Below are positions 11,613 through 23,266 of a DNA stretch of 55,172 bases, piece by piece. A model generated the notes under the pieces. That model did not search any database and was not told where the DNA came from. It saw only the letters and a program-made list of their open reading frames with translations. Positions within the stretch are counted from its first letter, which is position 1; every line of letters starts with the position of its first letter. The stretch covers positions 81,762 through 136,933 of the forward strand of contig JAMYWO010000008.1 in NCBI GenBank assembly GCA_024220525.1. Reading direction: 5' to 3'. Source of the DNA: Cochliopodium minus (lineage: Eukaryota; Discosea; Himatismenida; Cochliopodiidae). The position numbers and the translations under genes were made by a program.

Positions 11613-13589
11613 TAAAATAAAAAATAAAAAAAATGAAAAAAATAAAAATGAAAAATAAAAATGAAAAAAAAATAATAAAATAATAAAATAAAATAATAAA
11701 ACAAAATTTTGTTAGTTCCTGTTTATGGAAAGAAAACAAGTAGTTTTGGTTCGTCTTTTTCTCAAACAACTTTCTTCCACTTGGTTCACAACTTGGAAAA
11801 GGGATACGAAGGAAAAATCTACCCCAAAAACAACTTGCAATATATCCACCACTTGCCTTCTGAATTTTTGGTGGAAAGTGAGTCTAGTAGTGAAACAATC
11901 TTGAATTTTTCACAAGCTGGTTTGTTAAGTTGTGACAGTTGGGTAATCAAAATAAACAAAAATTTTTATTTCTTTTTAATTTATTTTAAATTTTGTTTTT
12001 AATATATTTTAAAATTTGTTTTAAATTTATTTTAATTTATTTTAAATTTATTTTAATTTATAATTTTTTATGACTAGGGTACTGTTTCCAAGTCTTATTT
12101 GGAAGATCTTAAAAATACATCTCCCATGGGATACTTGCTGAAGAAGTTTTCTCGTCCTTTTGGTTACTCTAATGGTGTAAGAAAAAATGAAAGAGATGTG
12201 TTGCTCTCCAAAGTTGGAGGTAAATAAATTTAACTTGAATTAAAAAATTAAACTAATGAAAAAAAAATCTCGAATAAATAAGAAATAAACAATAAAAATA
12301 TATGAAACAAAATTAAAAAACAAAAATAAACAATAAAAAATAAGAACTTAAATAAAAAAATAAATAAAAAAACAATTAAAAAACAAAAATAATTAAAAAA
12401 TGAAAATGAAAAATAATAAAACAATGAATTTTTATTTAGGAGGAGATCATTATACAGCAAAAAAACTTTTACAAGAGAAATACTTTAAAAATGTAGATAT
12501 GTCCATCCCTATTTACGCTTTCATTGGCAGAGTCACTGAGCAGAAGGGAGTGCATCTCATTTTGGAATGTGTCAGATCATTGATAGAAATCACTAACCAC
12601 AAAATACAAATTTTGGTGGGAGGTCCTTGTGACCCTGATGATCCCTACGCCAACTTCTGTTCCAGGTAAATATTTAACAATCAAAACTATTTATTGAATA
12701 TTAAAAAATAAAATTAATTCTTCATTTTTTAAAAAAAAGATACATGAGAGGTAAAAATATTTAGTTTTTTTAAATTTTAAATTTTTTGTTTAAAATTTTT
12801 TTTTTATATTTGATTTTAAATTTTTATTTAAATTTTTATTTTAATTTTTTATTTTAAATTTTTATTTATTTACTTTAATTAATTTAGAATACTCCTACCA
12901 ATTCCCAAAATGTTTTTGGGCAAGTCCGGATGAATTTTTCAATGATGGTACCCTTGTTAATCTTGGTGCTGACTTTGCATTAATGTAATCAAATTCATTT
13001 ATGCTTTCATTTTAGTATTTTAAATAATTATTTTTAATACTTTTTTATTTAATTAGGCCTTCTCTCTTTGAACCAAGTGGTGTTGTACAACAAGAATTCT
13101 TCACGGGTGGAACTCCTGTCATTTGTTTCAAAACAGGAGGTTTAAAAGATACTGTTTTTGAATTTATACGTGATACTCAACAAGGAAACGGTAAAAAATA
13201 TTAAAAAATTTTTTTTAAAATATTATTTTAGAATATATTTTTTTTTTTGTTTATTTTTAAAATATTATTTTAGAATATTTTTTTTTTGTTTATTTTTAAA
13301 ATATTATTTTTTTACATTTTTCATTTCTTTTATTTTTTTAAAATCTCTTCTTTTGAAAGGATTCACTTTTGAAAGCCACAAGTCAGAGGATTTACTTCAA
13401 GCATTCAAAAGATCTCTTTCTGTTTACAATAACCCCGAACAGTACTTGAGATTGAGAAAGAACGCTCGTGATAGTGTTCTTGATACCGAGATAGTCGCTT
13501 CTGAATGGGCTAGGGAGTTTGCAAGATTGAGAAATGTCATTTGGTGTTCTTCCAAAGACATCAAAAACTACAAAATAGAAGACAATTAA
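10870..13589 (+). CDS. GT5 glycogen/starch synthase domain, C-terminal half of a larger protein
   Basis: About eleven exons encode a complete GT5 synthase domain that transfers glucose from ADP- or UDP-glucose to an alpha-glucan. It opens in mid-codon with FITPELGRFSKAGGISIMV, the family K-x-G-G sugar-nucleotide loop in its E-L-x-R-F-S-x-x-G-G variant. Next come VISPYYNYRK, TTFFHLVHNLEKGYEGK, FSRPFGYSNGV and YAFIGRVTEQKGVHLILE. The C-terminal signatures are MPSLFEPSGVVQQEFF and CFKTGGLKDTV. The stop follows KNYKIEDN. There is no credible start: the first exon needs two bases from an upstream exon. The exon ending at 55067 supplies them and gives GPILFITPEL, so this is probably the C-terminal half of the gene at 50619. 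It ends 79 bases before TTI1. No membrane spans follow, unlike fungal alpha-1,3-glucan synthases. Confidence 0.92.
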
Positions 13590-13668
13590 AATAATTCTGT
13601 TTTTTATAATTTATTATTTTTTTTTATTTATTATTTTTTATTTGAAAAAAAATTAAAATATTAAAAAA

Positions 13669-16600
13669 ATGAGTGATGTAAAAATACCTCATTTACTCAC
13701 CAATTTCCAAAGATATTTATCACTTAATCATAAATCTCCCAATCTATCAGAATATCTCAATATTTATAAAAATCTTATTGAGCAAACAAATGAAGAGATT
13801 TTTGGAAAAATAAAGGATTTTCATTTGTTCCTATTGGATCCAATCTTGGGAATAATCTCACAAGATAATAGAGAACAGAAGGAATTGGATTATTGTTACG
13901 AGATAATCAACAAGGTGATAAATAAAGGGAAAAATAAGCTGAATTATATGCTCTTCTCAACCATCTTGGATTATTGTCTTTCCAATCTCAAAGATACGAT
14001 GCAAGATGAAGATCATGTGGAATTGATAATCACAACCCTCTACAATATCATCAACTGCACAGATCTCAAAGAAGATTTTTGGAAAGAGGGAGCAGCAAGA
14101 GCAGCGATGGGATTTTCGATCAGCAAAACACTGGACATAGCGAACATCTACAAAAAAAAAAGCCTGAAAAAAATTTCGCTAAAGTACATCGCTTTGGGAT
14201 GCAAAAAGATGGATCATCAGGTGTTGGCTTCTTTTTTTCCGGGTACTATAAGCAAAGTGGCTAAAGTGGTGATGGGAGATTTTAAACAGGGTCATCATGT
14301 TACTTGTGCTGCTTTGAGTGCATTAACTGAGATTGTCTGCGTCATGATGAATGACACTAAAAATGAAAAGTTTTTGGGTTTGAAAGAGAAAACTTTTGAG
14401 TTTTTGAAAAAGAATTATGAAGAGAATAAAAACAGAAATGAGAATGAAAATGAAAATGAGAATGAGAAAAAAGATAAAGAAAATTTACTTTCTCCTAAAA
14501 TAGAAAACAATCAACAAAATAATAAGAATATTCCTTTTTGGCTTGAAGTTGATGAAAATTGGTATAACAGCACAAAGAGAAGAGTAAATGAAGTAGTGAA
14601 AATGTGTTTCAATTATTTACACAAAACTTATTTTGAAAATAATCCTGTTTGGGAAGTACATTTGAGCTGTGTTGAAAATGCAACTAAATTGTATGATGAA
14701 TGTAATGTTTCTTTGGAAAAATGCTCCAATATGATCGTTTCTTTGCTTGTTTTGCATTCACAAAATGAATATGAGAATGTTTCTTCTTTAAGCAAAAAAT
14801 CTCTCGAAAAAATCTCAAAAAAAGAAAATTTCTTTGGAATGATCTCTGAAAACTTTAAAAGAATCACCGAAATTATACCAAGAATCATGATCAATTCTAC
14901 AGAATCTGAGAAAGTATCTTATTTAAGTGAATTGAACGGATACATCAACATTTTCAGTGCAACAGGAAAAATAAACACCATAATCAACACTTATATTTCT
15001 CAAATAGAAAATACTCTCACCATCATTCTGCAGTTTGATTTGTCTGAAAAGTCTCTTCGTTTTCAAAGAGTGGACAAAGAAAACATAAAATCGATTCCTT
15101 ACGATAAAAACATTACAGTGATTGACAATTACAACAAAAGAAACTTTTTACATTTCTCCTCTGGTAAACTTTATTCCATAATCACGGGCATTTGTAGAAC
15201 TTTAGGTGAAAAATCTGGTGAGTTTGCTTCTTTTGTTATTGAACATTTCTTATACCTCATTTCTTCTGATTACAATCACAATACCAAGACTTGGGTTTTC
15301 ATTCTCAATCAAGTTATTGTTGGTCTTTCAAAAAACAAAAAAATAAAAGACAGCCTCATTAATATTTGTAAAGAAATTTTGGAGCAATATGTAACAAAGA
15401 GAGAATGGATCTTCCAACAAGAAAACAATAATGAAGAAGGGAAATTAGAAAAATCAGAAAGCCTACATTTAAATGATGTTTTCAGTATCGTCAAGCCTGA
15501 AAAGTTTAACGATAACAGCACTACCAGTTTCAATGAAGATAACTTTCCTCTCAAAAAAACAAAGATTGACTTAAATAACGAAGAAATAATGATCACTTCT
15601 TTGCTTTTAGAAGGGATTGGGAATGTAAGCGAAGTTGTTGGGAAAGAATTTGAACCTTTTCTAATCTTTACTCTTTATCCAGTCTTAGAGAAACTTGGGA
15701 GCGAAAGTAATAAAAAAAAAAAAAAAAAAATTATCTTTATTTTTTGATTTAATTGAAGATAATTAATCTTTATTCTTTGATTTAATTGAAGATAATTACG
15801 TTTCACATGATTCCCTTGTTACTCTCCAAAGAATTTCTTTTCATTCGGGATATGCCGGGGTTTCGGAAATGATAGAAAAAAACAACGATTACATTCTTGA
15901 CGTGATATGCCACAACTTGAAATACATCCATTTGCACAAAGAAACTCCCAAAGTTTTGGCGGGAATTTTGAAATACAGTAGCAGCAGTATCATGCCTATC
16001 ATCACAGATCTCATAGATAATATTTTCGAAGCTCTCCAACATTACTCTTCGTTTGATTCCGCGTTGATTTCTTCTTTCCTTTCTGTCCTTGAAAACTTGT
16101 CTCTTCTAATGAAAAATAAGTTTTTATCACTTCTCGAAAACAAAGAGAAGAACAATGATAAAAAAGAAGAGGAGGAGATGTATTGTGATGACGAATTCTA
16201 TGATGATTTGTTAGACAAATTTGGATTTAAAGATAAACCTATTTTCTTGGAAGAAAAAGAAGACAAATTGGAGATGAGCCCTAAAGAGTACTTTGAAAAA
16301 ATAAGAAATGATAAATTGGACGAACAAGAACAGTTTCAACCACCCCTCAATATTGACGATGATGAAAAAGATCCGGAACCTACCCAAGAAGAAAAAATAT
16401 CAGTGAGAATACTTGAAAAGTGCCAATACTTTCTCGGATCTAATTCTCCCTCTCAACAGAAAATAATCATTCTGAGAATAATTTCTCACAACTTTTTCAT
16501 TTTGAATGGAAATGATAGAGTTTTGTTTCCTTTGATACATAAGTTGTGGCAGCCTTTGATGAATGGATTACAAAGTGGAGAAAGTGAAATTGATTTGCAT

Positions 16601-17086
16601 ATTGTTTTGGCTATTGTTGATTTGATAAATGATGTTTGTGTTTATGGCGGGGATTTTTTGAGTGGGAGAATTGCTCCTTTATGGAAATTTCTCGATAACC
16701 TCTATACAAAAATCATTGATCAAGTTTTATTCAGGAAAATGGATTCCTACTTTCATTATACCATCCAATACAAGATCTGTAATTCCGTTCTTAAGTTTAT
16801 GTCCAATCTCATCGATAATGTACCTGTTGATCATCCCATGACCCAGAATATCATCCACAAATGCTTTTATATCCTTCTCAATGGAGATAATCTTAATGAT
16901 CCTGCCCTCAATATTCTCAAATCCATCTCCAATTTCAATCCTGATCTCATTTTGTTCATCTCAAAGTTTTTCGAAGCCAATATCGATCCTAATGATTCTA
17001 TCCTCCACAACAAAATATCAGTGGCCAGAAAACTTATTGACAAACCATTCACAAATTGGAAAATGTACAGATCTTATAGAATATAA
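13669..17086 (+). CDS. TTI1: TTI1-like HEAT-repeat protein of the TTT (TELO2-TTI1-TTI2) complex
   Basis: Two exons, 13669-15706 and 15792-17086, encode about 1110 residues, close to the usual TTI1 length. The protein is alpha-helical and HEAT-like throughout. The family core FFPGTISKVAKVVMGDFKQG lies near residue 190. SLLLEGIGNVSEVVGKEF and FLIFTLYPVLEKLGSE come just before the intron, and SGYAGVSEMIEKNNDYILD and HKETPKVLAGILKYSSSSIM just after it. These match, from memory, the conserved blocks of TTI1. The TTT complex works with HSP90 to assemble and stabilise PI3K-like kinases such as TOR, ATM and ATR. Acidic inserts lie near residues 245-285 and around 16150-16390. The intron contains a 33-bp tandem duplication that includes its acceptor. 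Confidence 0.87.
15733..15798. repeat. 33-bp tandem duplication spanning the TTI1 intron acceptor
   Basis: Two 33-base copies (15733-15765 and 15766-15798) differ at one base. Each contains TTTAATTGAAG followed by ATAATTA, so the acceptor is duplicated. Only the second copy, with its exon starting at 15792, continues the reading frame; splicing at the first runs into TAA at once. Confidence 0.9.
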
Positions 17087-17468
17087 CCCCTTTTTTTATA
17101 ACTGAAATCAAAATTGAAAATTATTTATTCTCCTTTTAATCTAACAAGATTAATTCTCTAAGAGGAAATTTAATAGATTTCTCCTCAAATTCGATAAATT
17201 TATTTCACAAAAGGTTTCAACATTTTTTATTTTTTGTAACATAGCTTCCAATATGAAAAAAGGAAATCAAATTTTCACATAAAACTAATTATCCTTTGTA
17301 TATTTGTCCTAAAATATGATTCCTTCTTTGATAATTATGATGGGTGTTGTTTACGAACAAATTAAAAAGTATTTAATAAATATGCTCTTTAATTTTTCAT
17401 TTTGCAAAAGAAATACTTTGTTGTTAAAAAAATAAAAAAAAATCAAGTCGAAAAATAAAAAAGGATTA

Positions 17469-19314
17469 ATGTTGACAATTAGAATTAGAACATTACAAAA
17501 AGATCAATTTAGTGTACAAGTTCCTGTTGGGGCAACTGTATCATTTTTTCTTTACTCAATAATTAATCTTCCCTTCACAATATAAACTCCTTTCACAAAT
17601 ATACTCAATCCAAATTTTTTAAAAAAAACAGGTTGCACAATTAAAACAAGCTATACATAAAGATAAAGGACATGAAGAAAGTTGGCAAAAAATAATTTTT
17701 AGCGGAAAAATATTGGCTGATGATAAAACATTAGAATCATATAGTGTTAATGAAAATGATTTTTGTGTATTAATGTTAAAAAAGGTAAAAAAAAAAAAAA
17801 TTTTCAAAAAATAAAAAGATCGACAACAAAATATTTCATAAAATTTATTTTTCAAAAAATGAATTAAAAAGATCAAATAGATCAAACAATTCAACAAAAT
17901 AGATCAAAAAAATAAGAAATTATTAAAGATTAAAATTATAATCAAGAAAAAGCAAAAACATTATAAATCGTCAGAAAATTAAATTTTCAAATTTTATAAA
18001 TAATCCTATCTACTTCCAATAATCAAATATTAAGCAAAATTTGACATGTTATTAAAACTCATTTTCTATAATTATAGCCAACAACCACAACCACCACAAC
18101 AACCACACCAAAAGAAGAACCTAAAGTGGAACAACCAAAACCACAAGAACAACCAAAACCTCAAGAACAACCAAAGCCACAAGAGGAACCAAAACAACAA
18201 GAACAACCTCAACAAGAAACAAAAACCACACAAGAAAATCTCAACAGATTGGGAGAGGAACAAATTGCAACAAAAAAAGAAGATGTGGAGAGATTATTGC
18301 AACAATTGATTGAAATGGGATTCGATAGAGAACAATCTGCTCTTGCTTTGAAAGCTAGCTTCAACAATCTTTCTCGTGCTGTCGAATATTTGATGAGCGG
18401 AGAGATTCCTACTGTAAATACCTTTGAGAATCGCCCTCCTGTCAACACTGGTGGTAACACTCCTACCAGACCTACCAACACCACTGGGACTACTGGTGGG
18501 AACAGTCCTCAAACTAATCCTGTTCCTAAAACTGGTGGATCAACCGGTGGATCCACTGGTGGAAACACTCCTATTAACTTATGGGAAGAAGCACAAGGTA
18601 AAATTCTTTTATAATATAAAATTTCAATACGATTATAATCTTCTCGAGATATATTTATAAGAATCTTCAATATTAATCAATTTGATAAAAAAATAAAATA
18701 TTTTAAAAGTTTATATTGATTTTATTTTCTAATTTCCCTTTAAATTAATTTTTAATTTCTTAATAGGTAACCAAGGACAAGGAACTCAAGGAGGAGAAGG
18801 ACAACAACCAGGAGTATTCGATTTTTTGAGAGGAAACAGAGAATTTGACACATTGAGATTCTTGGTCCAACAAAGACCTGAAATGTTACAACCCCTCTTG
18901 CAAAATATTGGACAAGTTCAACCTCAATTATTGCAATTAATTTCCCAACATCAAGAAGAATTCACCCGTTTGTTGAACGAACCTGTCGACCCTTCAAACT
19001 TAAATCTCCCTCAACGTCCAACTCATAATGTACAATTAACCGAAGAAGAAAGAGCATCTTTAAATCGTTTAATGGTAAAAAAAAAAATATTTTAAATTTA
19101 TTTATTTACTTATTATTTTTTTAATAAGGATCTTGGTTTTGATCAACAATCTGCTTTGGAAGCTTATCTTACTTGTGATAAAAATGAGGAATTAGCTGCT
19201 AATTATCTTTTGGAACATGGAGGTGATTTTATGCAAGATGAGGGTGAGGGTGAAGGTGGTGATTTTTATGGCGAAGGAGAGGGAGAAGGTGATGATTATG
19301 ATGATCAAAACTAA
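17469..19314 (+). CDS. RAD23: RAD23 ubiquitin shuttle / nucleotide excision repair factor
   Basis: Five exons (17469-17537, 17632-17784, 18078-18597, 18767-19074, 19129-19314) encode 411 residues, a normal RAD23 length. All four family domains are present. The N-terminal ubiquitin-like domain has [13 protein letters not shown] and [23 protein letters not shown]1 has [20 protein letters not shown]. The XPC-binding domain has [20 protein letters not shown]. The C-terminal UBA2 has [18 protein letters not shown]. The linker after the UBL holds three to four EQPKPQ repeats, and a Gly/Thr-rich linker precedes the XPC-binding domain. RAD23 binds ubiquitinated clients through its UBAs and the proteasome through its UBL, and stabilises XPC/Rad4 in DNA repair. 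The tail is acidic and Gly-rich. Confidence 0.96.
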
Positions 19315-19557
19315 AATAAATTTTTTCCCTTTTTCTTGTATCCCCCAATAATAAATATAATCTTATTTTAAATTATTTTTATTAAAAAAACAAAAAAAAA
19401 ATGTTTAAAAAAATAATTCCTTTTGAATTTCATTTCTTTGCTTCTTTTTAATGCTATTGATTTCTTGATTGAGAAGAGAAAAAAAAGTATTTCTTTCAAA
19501 TATTAAATAATAAAAAAAAATAATTAAAATAAAAAGAAAATAATAAAAAATTTTTAT

Positions 19558-20014
19558 TTAGTTTTTGTAATTCGCAAAGTCACTCATTGTCCAATCTTCA
19601 AATGAGTTGTCAGGCAAATATCTTCGCACAATTATAGGTATTTTAAACAAACTTAGTTCCTTTTCTGCTATATCCATAGGATCAGTGAGATTCTCTACAT
19701 CAACAACAGGAGGTGCACCAAGTCTTTGGTTGTTTTTATTTGATGAAAATTTAAGATTAAATAAAAAAAAAAATGATCTTCGTTATTTTATTCAATTGGG
19801 AAAATATTTTGTAACTGGGAATTATAAACTTCAAATAAAAGAAAGAATAAATAATTATTTACGCTATTTGATTTGCTCTTGCTCCAATCAATCTTGCTAT
19901 TTCATATTTTGTTAATACAGGTCTTGTCACCTTTATTTTGTTTGGCATTTCATTATCATCGTTTTTTTCATTTCTTGAATTTATTGAGACGATTTCATCA
20001 TCATAGTTTGGTTC
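19558..20014 (-). CDS. RPB6: RNA polymerase subunit RPB6 (shared by Pol I, II and III)
   Basis: Two visible exons. The upstream exon (from about 20014 to 19863) encodes an acidic stretch, then [23 protein letters not shown]. The downstream exon (19723-19558) gives [20 protein letters not shown], then [17 protein letters not shown] and a short tail. TKYE-x-AR-x-x-G-x-RA-x-QI and IPIIxRRYLPD-x-S-x-EDW are diagnostic of RPB6. Splicing needs a GC/A junction, which gives the expected Ala. The true start is uncertain: an acceptor-like AG before 20014 suggests an additional 5' exon, while the first in-frame ATG is at 19948. RPB6 helps assemble and stabilise all three nuclear polymerases. None of these pieces is long enough to stand out as an ORF. 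Confidence 0.93.
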
Positions 20015-20785
20015 CTTTTTGTTTATTATTTTGAATATTTGTTGAGATATTTTTTGTTTGGAAGATTATTTTATTAATTTTTGAAAGAAAATTAAAAAAG
20101 AGAATGATTGGTTTTATTACATTCAATTCACTATTATTATTCAACGATTGCAGAGTGAGAAATTAAATGAAATTTTTATTTAAAGGAAATTTATAGATAA
20201 GATGTTTAAAAATGATAGTAATTTTTTTATGATTTGAATTTTATACTCTATATTTGTGTCCATTATGATTTATTTTTAACTCTCTATTCAAGTATGAACA
20301 AAAACAATTTTTTTTTATTTATATTTTTTTCAACTAAATTCAAATTTTAAAAAAAAAAATTGTTATTGATCCAATATTGGAATATTCTAATTTTCAAATA
20401 ATCTTCATTATTGATAATTGAATGTGTATTCAAACCATTATAATCACATCCTTATTTCGAAACTATTTTATTTTGAATTGGTGTTCCAATTTTATTTTAT
20501 TTATTGACAATTCACATCCTATAGATCTATCTTTGTAAATCATGATGATATCATCAAATATAATCTATATATTTTTTTCACCTCATTATTTTTTTTTTTG
20601 TTTTCATTAAACCACTTTCTTTCAAAATACTTTGAAATGATTTTCCACCCAAAAATTTTTATATCTCTTTTGATGCTTTTTCATTCACAAAAGAATTTTT
20701 GTTGTCTTTGAATAAAATATAAAAATAAAATATTTGTTGTTGCAAAAATAAATTTAAAAAAAAATAGTAAAAGGAGTAACAAAAG
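20015..20785. other. Intergenic region between RPB6 and PSMA1 (divergent)
   Basis: About 770 bases of A+T-rich sequence separate the divergent RPB6 and PSMA1 genes. A short 5' exon of RPB6 may lie here. I see no other ORF or RNA gene. The last 100 bases before PSMA1 are A-rich, as in front of other starts in this window. Confidence 0.7.
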
Positions 20786-21805
20786 ATGTTTAGAACATTA
20801 TACGATAATGATATCACTATATGGTCTCCACAAGGAAGAATTCATCAATTGGAATATGCTATGGAAGCAGTAAAACAAGGATCAGCTTGTGTAGGGTTGA
20901 AATCTGAAACACATGCAGTTGTAGCAACAATTATGAGAACACCATCAAAATATTGTTCATATCAAGAAAAGGTATTTAAAATAGATGATCATATGGGGAT
21001 TGCAATCTCTGGATTGACCGCTGATGGAAGATATCTTTGTAAATACATGAGAAATGAATGTTTGAATCATAAATGGGTATTTGAATCCCCTATGCCAGTG
21101 GAGAGAATTGTTAAAAATATATCTGATAGTAAAAAAAAAATTTTGTTTTATTTTTTCTGGGAGAAACTTTATAATTCATTCATCTCTAGAATCCCAAGTG
21201 CATACACAACAATATGGATCTAGACCTTATGGTGTAGGACTTTTGGTCATTGGATATGATGTAAAAAAAGTTATTAGAAATATTATTGGGTTTTATACTT
21301 TAACAAATTAAAAATAATCAAATAGAATCCTCATATAATTTATAATTTAATTAATCAAAGAAGAAAATCGTATATATCGGTTTATATTTTGAATATATCC
21401 AAAATTCAACCATTTCTCACCTTAACGATTTCATATTACAATCATAAATTCTAAATATACTTTTAATCTTACAAAAAACTTTAGTCCACTGGACCTCATC
21501 TCTATGAGACATCTCCATCTGCAAATTATTTTGATTTTCATGCACAAGCTATCGGATCCAGATCTCAATCTGCAAAGACCTATCTCGAAAAGAAATACAA
21601 AGAATTTCCAAAAGCTTCCAAAGAATCCTTAATCAAACACGCTCTTCTTGCTCTTAGTGAAACCTTGGGTAAAAACGAGGAAGATGTTTTGACTGGAGAA
21701 AATTGCTCTATTGCTATTGTTGGAAAAGATACTACTTTTGAGTTGATCAGGGGAGAAAGAATTCAAAATTATTTGGATAATCTTAATGATGATATGAATC
21801 TTTGA
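20786..21805 (+). CDS. PSMA1: 20S proteasome alpha-type subunit 1 (alpha6)
   Basis: Three exons. The first (20786 to about 21130) begins [20 protein letters not shown] and [20 protein letters not shown], the alpha-subunit signature in its PSMA1 form (YD-x-D-x-T-x-WSPQGR). It continues [20 protein letters not shown]. The second exon (about 21188-21259) gives [18 protein letters not shown]. The third starts [20 protein letters not shown], with [19 protein letters not shown] and [13 protein letters not shown]. The subunit sits in the outer ring of the 20S core and helps gate substrate entry. It has no catalytic Thr, as expected for an alpha subunit. The C-terminal tail is short and ends DDMNL, without the long acidic extension of vertebrates. 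Confidence 0.97.
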
Positions 21806-22053
21806 GCATTATTAAACGATTAATTCAGAAGAACACTTTCTTCTTTATAAACCTTTTTTTTTTTCTTTTATTTGTTTATGAGAAGTATTTTGGAGTTCTT
21901 TTCTTTTGAAAAATATTATCTCCTCATTCATGTTTATTTTCATCATTTACTTTTTATCGTCAATATCCATTTCTCTTCTGATAAAAAAGAAAAATATAAT
22001 TTGTACAAAATCTTTTTATTAATATTGAATAAATAGAAACAAAATGCAAGATA
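21806..22053. other. Convergent spacer between PSMA1 and RPA12
   Basis: About 250 bases of T-rich sequence lie between two convergent gene ends. Polyadenylation signals of both genes are likely here, but I cannot assign them. Nothing else is visible. Confidence 0.6.
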
Positions 22054-22443
22054 TCAATTGTTTTGATTCCATTGGAAAGTACATTTTGGGCAATTATAAA
22101 AAATGGTAGATCCTTCATCCGCAGATCTCAATTGTTTCGTATGATAATATACTTTCTCCTCTCCACATTTTGGGCATTCTTCTTCTATCAACTGCATTAA
22201 TATTTCCTTGGTAGAGTTAAATTCTTCTTGCATTTGTTTTTCTCTCATTTTTTGTCTGGCACTCTTTTTGATTATATTTTCTCTTATGATTGGTTTGTAT
22301 TGGTAATCTTTAATCTCTATTGCGTAATCACAGCAAGGGCATACTATCTCTGATTTCATTGTGAATGTCTCGAGAAAATTATTGCATTCTGGACAGAATT
22401 GTATATTCCTATCTGTGGTGATAAATGACCATTCTGAAGACAT
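22054..22443 (-). CDS. RPA12: RNA polymerase I subunit RPA12 (TFIIS-like zinc ribbon)
   Basis: This is a single-exon gene of 129 residues, about the family length. The N-terminal zinc ribbon has FCPECNNFLETF and VCPCCDYAIEI (C-x2-C...C-x2-C). The C-terminal TFIIS-like ribbon reads CPKCGEEKVYYHTKQLRSAD, then EGSTIFYNCPKC. It keeps the RSADEG hairpin whose acidic pair stimulates RNA cleavage by polymerase I. YHT-x-Q-x-RSADEG-x-T/S points to RPA12 rather than RPB9, RPC11 or TFIIS. It lies a few kb from RPB6, which is another polymerase subunit. It is divergent from the MYB gene. Confidence 0.94.
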   Translation of the reverse strand: MSSEWSFITTDRNIQFCPECNNFLETFTMKSEIVCPCCDYAIEIKDYQYKPIIRENIIKKSARQKMREKQMQEEFNSTKEILMQLIEEECPKCGEEKVYYHTKQLRSADEGSTIFYNCPKCTFQWNQNN

Positions 22444-23266
22444 AATGAGATATATCCAACAAAATATTATTTATTTCCAATTTTTTTTTATATTTTTCTC
22501 ATCTTTTTATCTAAATCAAATATAAAGTTGAATCAATTGTTATATTCTCGTTTTCTTTTGAATATTTACATAATCTTCCCTTTTATAAGAGAATATATGC
22601 AAAATTGAATTATTTATATATTTTGAAATAGTAAAAAAAATATATAAGAACATCTCACCTCAATTTTGTTCATATTTGTATCTATACATTAAATATGAGT
22701 CGAATTCATCAACGAATATTTGTTAACATTTTTTTTTTCATTTTTTGAAAATTTAATCTTTTTATGACCATATTATAAATCAATTGTATCTATATATTCA
22801 ATCTCCATTTGAAATATAGTTGATTAATTTGGCAATTTTTTTTTGCCGCCAATAAATTAAAAATCAACTGTGAGAAAAAAATATTTCAATAAAAATATAA
22901 TATATAGGAAATTAAGTGGTTTATTGATGTCATGATGATCAATAATTTTAGAGATATAAATAGATGACATCATTATTTTAAAAAATAAATTGATCAAAAT
23001 TCATAAAGGCAAATAATAAATATTTTATGTGTCAATATTTTGAAGAATTTAAAAATATTTTATAATATTTGAACAGAAAATGTATAATATTATAAAAACA
23101 GAAGATCATAAAAGATAGAATAATCCAATAGATAGAGTATATCTTGTAAAATTTATTTAATTTTGCATTTAAATATAACGATATATAAAAAAAAACCAAT
23201 TTTTTTTTCATCCTTTTCTTTCAGATATATATAATATATTCACCCCATATCTCTAATTACTTTCAT
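22444..23266. promoter_or_regulatory. Divergent intergenic region with a 9-bp inverted repeat
   Basis: About 820 bases separate the RPA12 and MYB starts. It contains a perfect inverted repeat, TGATGTCAT at 22925-22933 and ATGACATCA at 22964-22972, separated by 30 bases. The arms resemble bZIP (ATF/CRE-like) half sites. No binding protein is shown. I see no ORF or RNA gene here. Confidence 0.4.

Noticed and set aside
18072-18484. Minus-strand frames opposite RAD23
   Set aside because: They are shadows of the Gln/Pro-repeat and Gly/Thr linker coding sequence.
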